In this document: positions 44,048 to 55,178 of the stretch, piece by piece | Layout of the letters: each line of letters begins with the position of its first letter | Numbering within the stretch: position 1 is the stretch's first letter | Assembly (NCBI RefSeq): GCF_900496995.4 | Contig: NW_024470401.1 | Location: 44,956 to 108,955 of the forward strand | Direction: 5' to 3' | Length of the DNA: 64,000 nucleotides | DNA from: Aquila chrysaetos chrysaetos | Taxonomy: Eukaryota > Chordata > Aves > Accipitriformes > Accipitridae | Notes under the pieces: model-generated | Databases searched by the model: none | The model's input: the letters and a program-made list of their open reading frames with translations, nothing else | Told to the model about the DNA's origin: nothing | Made by a program: the position numbers and the translations under genes

Positions 44048-46302
44048 ATGGCGCACGGGGGGCTGCAGGTGCTGGGGCTGGTGCTGTCGCTGGCAGGGTG
44101 GGGGGCGTTGGTGGCGGCCGCGGTGCTGCCGCAGTGGCAGATGTCCTCCTTCGCCGGGGACACCATCATCACGGCGGTGGTCACCTACCAGGGGCTGTGG
44201 ATGAGCTGCGCCAGCCAGAGCACCGGCCAGCTCCAGTGCAAGAGCTACGACTCCATCCTCGCCCTGCCCGGTGAGGGGGGGGGGGGGGGGCCGGGGGGGT
44301 GTGTTCTGGGGGGTGATGGGGTGCAGGGGGGAGTCCCTGGGGGTGCAGGGGTCCGGGGGGTGTCAGTGATGGGGAGGGGGGAGGAGGTTGGGGACAGTCA
44401 CAGCACGTCATGACCCCAAAACAGGGGGAACCCAGGCGTCTGGGAGCTGCCATGGCTGGGGGGGGGGGGGGGGTCTGCCCCCGCCCCCCCCCCAGAACTG
44501 GGGGGGACCCCTGACCCCCCTGCCCGGCCTGGGGGGTCCCAACCACTGGAGCCGAAGAACCAGCCGAGTCGGTGGGGGGAGGGGCCACCTCCCAGATGCC
44601 TGGGGTCCCCTCGGGACGGGTGGGGGGTCCCCGGGGGTGGGGGCAGGGGCAGGGGTCACGCCCACTCCCACCACCCGACTGCAGGGGTCAGCGGGGTCAC
44701 CTGTACGCCTGGGCCCCCCCCCCGGGATGCCGGGACGCCGGGGTTCTCCCAGCCTTGGGACCCCCCGGGGGGACCCAGGTATCTGGCTTGGGGGGGGGGG
44801 CTGAAATCTGCCCCCCCACCCTGCGGGGGGACCCAGGCACCAGGGCCCTCCCTGCCCCCCCCCCCAGGGGAACCCAGGCGTCCGGGTGCTGCCTTCAGTT
44901 TCGCTGAAACTCCTGTCCTGGGGGGGGGCCCCTGAGTCACGAGCGGGAGCAGCCGTTGGGGTGTGGCAGGGTCCCCCCCGCAAGGGATGGGTACAAAGTC
45001 CCCCCCCCGCCCCAGGGTGGTGCCGGGGAACCCGGGCATCCGGGTCACCCCGACGTGACCTACGGTCACCCCCCCCGGGGGACCCAGGCGTCCAGGGGAG
45101 GGGGGGACCCAGGGGTCCGGGGGACCCCCGCTTCACCCCCTGGTACCCGGGGACGCTCCAGTGTCCCCTGCCGTGCTGGCAGGGACCCAAAACCCGGGGT
45201 GTCCCTGCCTGTCCCCTGCCCGTCCCTCCTGCCTGTCCCTGCCTGTGGAAAGGTCAAAGTCTAAACCTGGGGACAGGCAGGGGCCATAAACCTGTAACCC
45301 CCCCCCGGCCCTGCCTGCCGAGGTCCCCTCTGGGCTTAAGGGCAGCAGGATGGGGGGGGGACAGTGCTGGAGGGCTCTGACCTCCTGTGACCCCCTGACC
45401 CCCCCTGTGACACACACCCCCCCCCCCAAGGGTACATCCAGGTGACACGGGCGCTGATGGTGGTGGCGGGGGTGCTGGGCCCCCTCGCCATGGGGGTGGC
45501 GGTGATGGGGATGAAGTGCACCCGCTGTGGAGGGGACGACCCCCGGCGCAAGGCCGGCATGGCGGCTGCTGGCGGCGGCCTCTTCCTCCTGTCCGGTGAG
45601 CAGCACCCCCAAGAGCTCTCCCCCATTTTGGGGTTCCCCCCCCCCCGCCTTGGGGACCCCACATCCCCATTTTGGGGTCCCTGTCCCCTGTTGGGGACCC
45701 CACACGCCTGTTTCAGGGGTCTCTACCCGCTATTGGGGACCCCCCCCTGCCCCACCACCCCGGCTTGGGGTGGGGGGGGGGTCTCAGGGGGCTTACAGGG
45801 TGCCCCCCCCCCCCCAGGGCTGGCAGGGCTGATCGCCTGCTCCTGGTACGGCCACCGCATCGTCACCAACTTCTACGACCCCACGGTCCCCGTCAACTTC
45901 AAGTGAGGGGGGTTCGGGGGGAGGAGGGCTATGGGGCAGGGTTTGGGGGTTCAGTGGAGCTGGGAGGGGTCTGGGGGGGCTGTGGGGCAGGTCTGGGTGG
46001 CTGTGGGGAGGGTTTGGGGGGCTGTGGGGCAGGTGTGGGGGGGCTTTGGGGGTGCAGGGGGCTGTGGGGCAGGTCGGGGGGGGCTGTGGGGAGGGCTTGC
46101 GGGTGCCTCACCCCTGTTTGTCCCCCCCTCAGGTTCGAGTTCGGCGCCGCCATCTTCGTGGGCTGGGGGGGGGGCTGCCCTGGCCCTGCTCGGTGGAGCC
46201 ATGCTGGCCTGCTCCTGCCCCCGGCGTGGGGGGCACGGCCGGGCCTACCCCCGCAGCAAGGCCGCCAGCCCCCAGCCCCCCAGCAACCGCGAGTACGTCT
46301 GA
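44048..46302 (+). CDS. CLDN7: CLDN7, claudin-7 (one extra base in exon 4)
   Basis: Four exons: 44048-44270, 45431-45595, 45818-45902 and 46133-46302. Without one G the length is 642 bases, 213 residues (human 211). Four membrane segments are visible. The first extracellular loop carries the claudin signature, with a Trp in PQWQMSS then GLWMSC and LQC. The second loop has [20 protein letters not shown]. The C-terminus NREYV is a PDZ-binding motif for ZO proteins. The text matches claudin-7 best ([23 protein letters not shown]). Exon 4 has 10 G at 46165-46174 where 9 would join FVGWGG to [15 protein letters not shown]. The first intron (1.16 kb) contains several copies of a dispersed CCAGGCGTCCGGG-like motif. 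Confidence 0.95.
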
Positions 46303-46569
46303 GGGGTCTCCGTGCTGGGGCCCCCCCGAGCCCCCAGCACGGCTTTGGGGACCCCCCTCCCAAGCCCCCATCCCCCCTGTGGGGTCCTCTCCCAAGCTTG
46401 GGAGCGTCTGCCCTCCCCCGGGGACCCCAAACACTGTGGGGTCCCCCTCCACTTAGGGGCAGGGAGCCCCCCAAGCTGGCGTTGGGGGCCCCCAAGTTTC
46501 AGGATACCCCCTCCGGGGGGGGTGGGGGTTGGGGGTCTCCGCAGGCTCCTCGTGAGTGTTTTTGTATGA

Positions 46570-46575
46570 AATAAA
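46570..46575 (+). terminator. CLDN7: CLDN7 poly(A) signal AATAAA
   Basis: Canonical hexamer about 270 bases past the stop, followed by TTTTTGTGTGTGTTT, a good GU-rich downstream element. Confidence 0.85.
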
Positions 46576-46675
46576 TTTTTGTGTGTGTTTTAACTCTTTT
46601 CTGGCCGAGTTGGGTTCATGGGGCCCCCCACCCGCGACGGGGCCCCCCCAAAACGCACTTACCCTCTCCTGTCCC

Positions 46676-46777
46676 AACATGGCGGCGCCCTTTGCCGTAC
46701 GGCGGCGGCGTCATCGGGAGGCGCCCCCCGAACGTGGCGGCGCCCGTCGCCGTACGGCGGCGTCATCAGGAGGCGCC
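46676..46777 (+). promoter_or_regulatory. ELP5: ELP5 promoter: tandemly duplicated YY1-type element
   Basis: Two copies (46677-46725 and 46732-46777) share GGCGGCGCC, GCCGTACGGCGG, CGTCATC and GGAGGCGCC. Copy 1 has AACATGGCGGC, a YY1 consensus; copy 2 has AACGTGGCGGC. The ATG in copy 1 (46679) is in frame with the ELP5 start, with no stop between. Confidence 0.65.
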
Positions 46778-46786
46778 GGCTCGGCG

Positions 46787-48780
46787 ATGCTGGAGGCGCT
46801 GGTGGCGGGCGGCGCGGAGGGGCTGGTCCTCGTGCGAGGTGGGGGGGCGGCGGGGGGCTGGGTTGGGGGCGCTGTGGGGTGCCGGGGGGCTCACCCATGT
46901 CCCCCCCGCCAGACAACGCCGCCTGCGAGGGTCGCAGCCTCCTCCGGGCCTTCGTCACCGCCGCCGTGCAGAGGTGGGGGGCTGGGGGAAGGGGGGCTGG
47001 GGGGGTCAGCCCCCCCCCCCCCTCCCCTCGCTCACCCCCCCCACCTCCCAGGGCCGAGCGCGTCCTCGTCGTCCTCTTCGACGTCCCCCGGGAGCAGTTC
47101 GAGGCCGGGCTGAGCCCCTCAGTGAAGGAGCAGTGAGTGCGACCCCCCCACAGCCCCCCCCATGGGCACCCAGAGAGCCCCCCATGGTCCCCTGTGGGCA
47201 CACTGTGGATTCTCATGTCCCCCCAGAGACTCCCACGGGCACCCGTGGCCCCCCATAGCACCTCTGTGGCCCCACAGCCCCTCCCCGGGCACCCAATGGA
47301 CCCCCGTGATGCCCCATACCCCCCCTACCGGCACCTATGGATCCCCATAGCATTCCCCCAGCCCCCTGTAGCCCCCCCCATAGCCCCTCCCTAGCCCCCC
47401 CGCAGCTCCCCTGACCCCCCCCTTTCCAGGCTCCTGTACCGCGATGGCTTCACGGACCCCCTGGGCTGGAGTGGGCCGGACCCTGACCTGCGGGCAGGCG
47501 ATTTCGGGGGGCTGCTAGCGGGGGGGCTCCCCTCGGGGGGGGCCCCTGACGCTGGTGCTGGACTCACTCAGCTGGCTGCTGCTGCGCCTGCCCCCCCCCT
47601 GCCTCTGCCAGGCCCTGGGGGCCCTGCTGGGGGGGGGCCCCCGGCTCCGGTCAGGACATCTGGGGTCCCTTGGGGCGTGGGGTGGGCCTGACACTGGGGT
47701 CTCCGTAGGGTTGGGGTGTGGGGGTGGGGGTGCCCCCAGTTGGGGATGGGGGTGAAGGGGGTAGCTCAGGCACTGGGGTCCCCAGGGGGGGGGGGGGAAG
47801 GGGGACACCCCTAGATTGGGGTATGGGGGGGTCCAGGCATTGGGGTCCTCATGGGCTTGGGCCATGAGTGCCCCCCCAGTTGGGGTTTGGGGTGCAAGGG
47901 GGGGAGCCTGGACACTGGCATCCCCATAGGTTTGGGGTGCAGGGGGGGCCCCAACTGGGGTTTGGGGTGCAGGGGGGGCCCAGATACCAGGGTGCCCATA
48001 GGGTTGGGGTGCAGGGGGTCCTCTGGATCGGTGTGTGGGCCCCCCCCCGGACGCCTGTGCCCCCCCCGCCCCCCAGTCCGCCCCTCCCGCCTGCTGGCGC
48101 TGCTGCACGGGGACCTGCACCCCCCCAGGCTGCTGCAGGCGCTGGGGGCCCTGGCCAGCACCCAGCTCATCCTGGGGGGGGCCCCCCCCGGCCCGGGCAC
48201 CCTCCGACTCGCCAGCGTGCTCAGCCGCCCCCGCAGGGGGGGTGTCAGGCAGAAGGGTGGGTGCGGGGGGGCGGGGGCACCCATGCGGTCACGGTGGGTC
48301 ACAGTGCCCGCAGTCGGGTTGCCCCTGGCCCCCCCCAAACCTCTTCCCCCCCCCCAGGACGAGAGCTTCACCCTCCTGCCTGATGGCTCCCTGCGCTCTC
48401 TGGGGGTGCCCACCCCCACGCCAGAGGAGGAGGACGGGAGACCCCCCCCCTCCGTGGCCCGGACGCCTGGGTCCCCCAGGGATTCAGGGGGCCGGGCCCC
48501 CTCCCACCCCCTCACCTTCCGCCTGCAGCTGTCTGCAGCTGAGCGGGCAGCACGGGCAGCTGTGCCCCCCCCGTACCAGCTCAGCACCCCTAAGTGAGTT
48601 GGGAGGGGGGGAACCCCAGTCCCCTCCCAGTCCAGGCTCCCAGTCAAGACCAGTCTCCCCAGTAACCCGCTCCCCTCCAGGAGATCGACCCTCCTCCGGA
48701 CACCCGGGACCATCGTCTGTGCCCTGGAACCCCCCGAGGACGAGGACCCCGAGGACCCTGACGACGACCTGGACGTGTGA
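46787..48780 (+). CDS. ELP5: ELP5, Elongator complex subunit 5 (frame breaks as read)
   Basis: Seven exons: 46787-46838, 46913-46973, 47052-47132, 47430-47649, 48077-48256, 48358-48593 and 48681-48780. Landmarks: MLEALVAGGAEGLVLVRD, CEGRSLLRAFV, LLYRDGFTDPLGW, LDSLSWLLLRLPPPCLCQAL, LLALLHGDLH, TQLILGG and the acidic end EDEDPEDPDDDLDV, the family C-terminus. ELP5 is a RecA-like subunit of the ELP4-5-6 ring of Elongator, which modifies wobble uridines in tRNA. Exon 4 has 8 G where 7 keep frame. Exon phases suggest two more single extra bases, near 47635 in exon 4 and near 48237 in exon 5. An upstream in-frame ATG (46679) would add 36 residues rich in Arg and Ala; the start at 46787 is preferred by homology. 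Confidence 0.92.
47650..48050 (+). repeat. Degenerate GGTTTGGGGTGCAGGGGGG repeat in ELP5 intron 4
   Basis: About seven units of roughly 45-65 bases contain TTGGGGTGCAGGGGGG, then GCATTGGGGTCCCCA-like or ATAGGTTTGGGG text. They fill most of the intron 47650-48076. Confidence 0.75.
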
Positions 48781-48862
48781 CACGCCCCCCCCCCAGGTTT
48801 ATTGTAGGACCTATGTAAACCCAGGGGGTTACTGTAGGACCTACGTAAACGTTGGGACCCCC

Positions 48863-48868
48863 AATAAA
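48863..48868 (+). terminator. ELP5: ELP5 poly(A) signal AATAAA
   Basis: Canonical hexamer 83 bases past the stop. Just before it a TGTAGGACCTAYGTAAAC element of about 30 bases is tandemly duplicated. Confidence 0.85.
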
Positions 48869-48899
48869 GCTGTCGCATCTCCCCCACCTCCGTGTGGTC

Positions 48900-49634
48900 A
48901 CTTGGGGGGGTCCCTTTTAGGGGGGACACCCCAATTCGGGGTGGGGAGCGGGCCCGGACGTTTGGGTGTCCCCCCCGGGGGGGGGGGGGGGGGGGAGACA
49001 CCCCGATTACAGGGAGGGGGGAAACAGGGACCCGGGGCTGGCGCTGGAAGGAGAGGCCACGCTCCTCACGGAGGCCACGCCCCTGCCTAGCACGGCACAC
49101 GCTCGTGGCCACGCCCCCGAGGGATTCCCCCTCCGCCACGCCCCTTTATCGTCGGAGGCCACGCCCCAGGCCTTGGCGCAGGCGCAGCAGCCCTCCTCCC
49201 CTCGCGGCCGGCCTTGGCGCCGCGCCCGCGCCCCGGAAGTGCTCGGCCGGAAGTGACCCCGGCGGCGGCGAGAGCGGCGGGAGGGGCCGGGCGGGAGCGC
49301 GATGGCGGCGGCCGGGGGCGCCCGCCGGTAACGGCCGAGCTCGCCCGACCCGCCGCGGCCGGGGACCGCCGGGGGCCCTTCCCCGGGACCGCCTCCCCCG
49401 CGCCTCCGGCGCCGCCGCCGACCCCTTCTCCGGGCCTCCGGGGCCGCCGCTACTCCCGGGGCCGCCGCTACCCTCCTGATCCGCCCTCCCCCGCCCGGCC
49501 TTCCCCCGTGCCGTCGGCGCATCTCCTGTTCCGGGCCGGCCCTGGTGTGGTCCCCGCCGCCGCCCCCGGCGCGGGGGGGCGCGAAGCTGGCGGAGCTGGG
49601 CCGGGCGGGGGGCGGCGGCGGGGCCGGTGCCGGG
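48900..49634 (+). promoter_or_regulatory. CTDNEP1: CTDNEP1 promoter and leader
   Basis: Five copies of GGCCACGCCCC-like KLF/Sp1 boxes lie at 49050-49170. Two tandem ETS/GABP sites CCGGAAGT lie at 49233-49240 and 49247-49254, a strong TATA-less promoter sign. The leader 49260-49634 is GC-rich. In human this promoter faces ELP5, as I recall; here both genes point the same way. Confidence 0.65.
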
Positions 49635-52440
49635 ATGATGCGGACCCAGTGCCTGCTGGGGCTCCGCACCTTCGTGGCCTTCGCCACCAAACTCTGGAGC
49701 TTCCTCCTCTACATGCTGCGCCGGCAGGTCCGCACCGTGAGTACCGGGAGCGGGGGGCCGCACCGTGAGTACCGGCGGGGGGAGATGGGGGGGGCGGGCG
49801 GGTACCGGCTGTACCGGGACTTTGCAGGGGGCCAGGCCCGGCTGTGGGGGCTCCCGGTCCCCCCACTTCCTCCGGGGCCAGGGGCTTCAACATCCATCTG
49901 GGAGGTGGGGCCGGTTAGCGGGGGGGGGAGGGGTGCCTCTGTCCGTGCCTCAGTTTCCCCAACGGAGCCCCCCGTCCCTCCGGCTTGAGGGGCGCTGGGG
50001 GGGTCCCCAGCCGGCGGGGGACAGCGTGTCAGGGCTCCTCCACATCCCCAAAGTGGGGGCATGCTGGGTGACCACAGCCACCCCGGGTCCCTCAGGGGTT
50101 TGGGGGGGCATTAGGGGGGGACCCAGACATCCGGGCAGGAGGGGTGGGGGCACTGATGAGGAGCAGCAGGTGAGAGGTTTAATTTAGCCCTGGGGGGGGG
50201 GGACGCTGGCCCCCCCCCCGGGGCTCGGTGCCAGCGGCCACCGTCCCGTGCCCGGCAGTGACGGCGGAGGGGACGCTGCCAGGATGTGGTGATGGGGGGG
50301 GGGGCGGACACCGGGGTTCTATTCTGGGCATTGGGGGGGGGGCGGGATGCTCCGTTATGGCCTGGCTGCCCTGCCCCACGGTGCTGGGGGGTCAGGAGGG
50401 GGATCTGGGGGCTGTCCCCCCCCCGCTGCGGGGGTCCCTCGCAGATGTGACCGTCCCTTTCTCCCTCCCGGCAGGTGATTCAGTACCAGACGGTGCGATA
50501 CGACGTCCTGCCCCTCTCCCCCGTCTCCCGCAACCGCCTCAGTAAGTCTGGGGCGGTCCCCGTGGGGTGGGGGGAGCCCCCAAACTGGGGGGGGAGCTGT
50601 GGGGTGGAGCAGGGAGAGCCCCAAAATGGGGGAGGTTCTGAGGAGGAGGAAGAGAAACAGACACGATGTGTTGGGGTTCAGAGGTGTTAATGGGGACCCC
50701 CCCGAATTGGGGGGACCCCCTGACTCCCCTTGCCTTCCCCCCCCCCAGACCAGGTGAAGAGGAAGATCCTCGTCTTGGACCTGGACGAGACCCTGATCCA
50801 CTCACACCATGATGGTGTGCTGCGGCCCACCGTGCGCCCAGGGACCCCCCCCCGACTTCATCCTCAAGGTCAGGGGGGATGCGGGGGTCCCCAGGGGCAG
50901 AGTTTGGGGGTCCCGGGTGCTGGGGTGCAGCTGAGGGTCCCGCAACCTGAGGCAGGGGAAGTTGGTGTCCTGCTGACACACAACCCCCCCCTCCCCGCCA
51001 GGTCGTCATCGACAAACACCCCGTCCGGTTCTTCGTGCACAAGCGGCCCCATGTGGATTTCTTCCTGGAGGTGGTGAGTGCCCCGCCCCACCCTGGGGAC
51101 CCCTCCCCGGCCCCGCCCTCCCCGCCCTGCCCCTCCCCGGCAGACCCCGGCGCTGACCCGCCCGCAGGTGAGCCAGTGGTACGAGCTGGTGGTGTTCACG
51201 GCCAGCATGGAGATCTACGGCTGCGCCGTGGCCGACAAGCTGGACAACAACCGCAGCATCCTCAACCGGCGCTACTACCGGCAGGTGGGCGGGGCCGGGG
51301 GCAGGGCTTGAGCGTTGGGGGTGGAGCCTCAAGGGGTGGGGCCAAGTGGGCGGGGTTAGGGCGGGGGGCGGGGTGAGTCCTGGGGATGGAGTAGCCTGGG
51401 GCTGGGTGAAATGGCCCGGGGGGTGGAGCTGCTGATGGGGGGGGGGGGGGCTAGCAGGGGGGGGGGTGGAGCTGCCTGGTGGGTGGAGCCACTGAGTGGG
51501 GGGCGGGGCCAGGTCAGGAGGGCAGAGCTGCTGCTGGGACAGGGCTGAGCGCTGTGGTTGTGGCTGCTGTGTGGGTAGCTGGTGGGCGTGGCTGGCCGAG
51601 GGGCGGGGCCTGACCCGGCCCCCCTCCCCCTACCCCCCAGCACTGCACGCTGGAGCTGGGCAGCTACATCAAGGACCTGTCGGTGGTGCACAGCGACCTC
51701 TCCAGCATCGTCATCCTTGACAACTCCCCCGGCGCCTACCGCAGCCACCCAGGTACGGCCTCCCCGCCCCTGGGACCCTTCCCCCCACCCCACCCCGGAT
51801 CCCCCCCCAGCCCCTCACCCCCCCCCGCCTCTGCCCCCAGATAACGCCATCCCCATCAAGTCCTGGTTCAGCGACCCCAGCGACACGGCCTTGCTCAACC
51901 TGCTGCCCATGCTGGATGCCTTGAGGTGAGACCCTGGGGGGCAGAGCAGGGTCGGGAGGGCACAGCAGGGTCTGGGGGCTGTGCTGGGGGGGCAGAGCAT
52001 GGTTGGGGGTGGACTGAGGGGCAGAGCAAGATGTGGGGGGGCACAGTGGGGTCTGGGGGGTATCCTAGGGGGGAGAGAGGCGGGTCTGGGGACTGTCCTG
52101 AGCAGCACAGCAGGTCGGGGCGGGGGGGGGCACAGGGAAGCCCAAGCAATGTCCTGGGGGGGCTCAGCTTGATCAGGGAGAACACAGTGGAGCCCAGGGG
52201 TGTTCCTGAGGGGCTCTGGGGGGGTGCAGGGGGGTGCCCTGGATGGGGGGGGGGGGGGGGGGGCGGGAGGCCAGGCGTTGGGTTATGGGACCCTGAGCAA
52301 TCCTGATGTTGGGGTCTGTGCTGGTTTGGGGGTACTAGCAAGCCATTTGAGGGTCTCATGCTGCTCTGACCCCTCCCAGGTTCACAGCCGACGTCCGCTC
52401 CGTCCTGAGCCGCAACCTGCACCAGCACCGGCTGTGGTGA
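49635..52440 (+). CDS. CTDNEP1: CTDNEP1 (Dullard), nuclear envelope phosphatase (one extra base in exon 3)
   Basis: Eight exons: 49635-49736, 50475-50541, 50749-50868, 51002-51073, 51168-51284, 51641-51752, 51841-51925 and 52380-52440. Removing one C gives 735 bases, 244 residues, exactly the human length. The N-terminal hydrophobic segment ([19 protein letters not shown]) anchors it in the ER/nuclear membrane. The haloacid-dehalogenase motif [15 protein letters not shown] carries both catalytic Asp residues (about 67 and 69). [11 protein letters not shown] and the end NLHQHRLW are intact. With CNEP1R1 it dephosphorylates lipin, limiting nuclear membrane synthesis. Exon 3 has 9 C near 50845-50853 where 8 give GTPPDFILK. 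No clear AATAAA was found in the 3' region up to about 52800; an AT-rich TTTTTAAAA lies near 52763. Confidence 0.97.
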
Positions 52441-53099
52441 CAGCAGCCCCGCCCCGCCCTGTCACCACCACCCCCACCGCTGCAGGGACGGGGACCCCCC
52501 GGGCCCCCCCCATGAGGGACAGAGCCCACGCCGTGGGGACTCCTCGGGGACTGTGCCAGCACCGTGGGGACCCCCTGTACCCCCCCACGAGGGACGGACT
52601 TTGCGCCGGGGGGGAACACACGAAGCTTCTCCCCCTGGCCGGTGGGGGGGGAGCATGGAGCCACCTGCCCCAACTTCAGTGCTGGGGGGGCGCGGGGGCT
52701 GCCCCCCCACCGGACGGATGGACGGACACGGACAGATGGGCACTGCCAGCCCCGCCCTCTTGTTTTTAAAAGACCTCGGTCCCACCTGCGGCGTCTCTGC
52801 CCTCTCTGTTTCGGGGTCCCTCCGTGAGTGTGTCCCAGCCACACGGGGGGGGGGGGGGGGGAGTCTCTACGTCCCCCACTGCATCCTCCCCCAACGCTGC
52901 TGCTGCTGCTGCCTGGGGGGCTCCCCCGGACGCCTGGGTTCCCTTCGCCTTCCCCGGGGTCCCCCATGTGCCGCCTCCCCCCCCCCCCCCCCCCCCCCCA
53001 GGCGCGGTGGTTCCGCCTGCGTCTGCTCCCCGCCCCCCCCCCCCCCCGGGGTGGTTCCGTCCGCATGCCAGCGCTGGCTCCGCCCTTTCGCCCCCGGCC

Positions 53100-53100
<1 letters not shown>
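52441..53100 (+). other. CTDNEP1 3' region, no further gene seen
   Basis: C-rich 3' untranslated and spacer sequence. It contains a 22-C run ending at 52999, a CGGACGCCTGGG motif near 52928, and CTG repeats near 52900 (plus strand GCTGCTGCTGCTGCTGCC). Nothing gene-like was found on either strand. Confidence 0.5.
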
Positions 53101-54821
<1,721 letters not shown>

Positions 54822-54883
54822 GCCCCCTCCGGCCCCCCCCCGCCGCCCCCCCCAGCCCCCCGCGGCGCCGCGGCTTCGGCCTC

Positions 54884-54889
54884 AATAAA
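54884..54889 (+). terminator. GABARAP: GABARAP poly(A) signal AATAAA
   Basis: Canonical hexamer 63 bases past the stop, giving an unusually short 3' untranslated region. The PHF23 promoter element begins about 85 bases later. Confidence 0.85.
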
Positions 54890-54899
54890 CGCGACGGAG

Positions 54900-55178
54900 C
54901 CGCCGAGCGGCCTCGGGACTCCTTTGTGCGGGGGCGGGGGGGGGGGGGCGGGGGGCGGGACGGGCGGGACGGGACTACAACTCCCGGCGTGCCCCGCGCC
55001 GGAAAGGAGGCCGTGGGCTGGGGAGAGGGGAGGGGCTTGCGCATGCGTGAGGCTGCGAGGGGCGGGGCCCGGCGGGCGGGGGGGGGGCGGGGCGGGGCGG
55101 GGGCGGTGCGGAGCGAGGCGGCACCGGACGGGAGCGACGGACGGAGCCGGGGCCCGACCCCGCCGCGGGGCCGCCGCC
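54900..55178 (+). promoter_or_regulatory. PHF23: PHF23 promoter with ZNF143-like and NRF1-like elements
   Basis: ACTACAACTCCCGGCGTGCC, beginning at 54974, is a good ZNF143/THAP11-type element. TTGCGCATGCG near 55038 resembles an NRF1 site. Multiple GGGCGGGG boxes lead to the ATG. No TATA box is seen. Confidence 0.65.

Noticed and set aside
44408-45190. Long open frame on the minus strand within CLDN7 intron 1
   Set aside because: It is a GC-driven shadow frame of Pro/Gly/Arg with no splice logic or family resemblance. Many such frames occur across the window.
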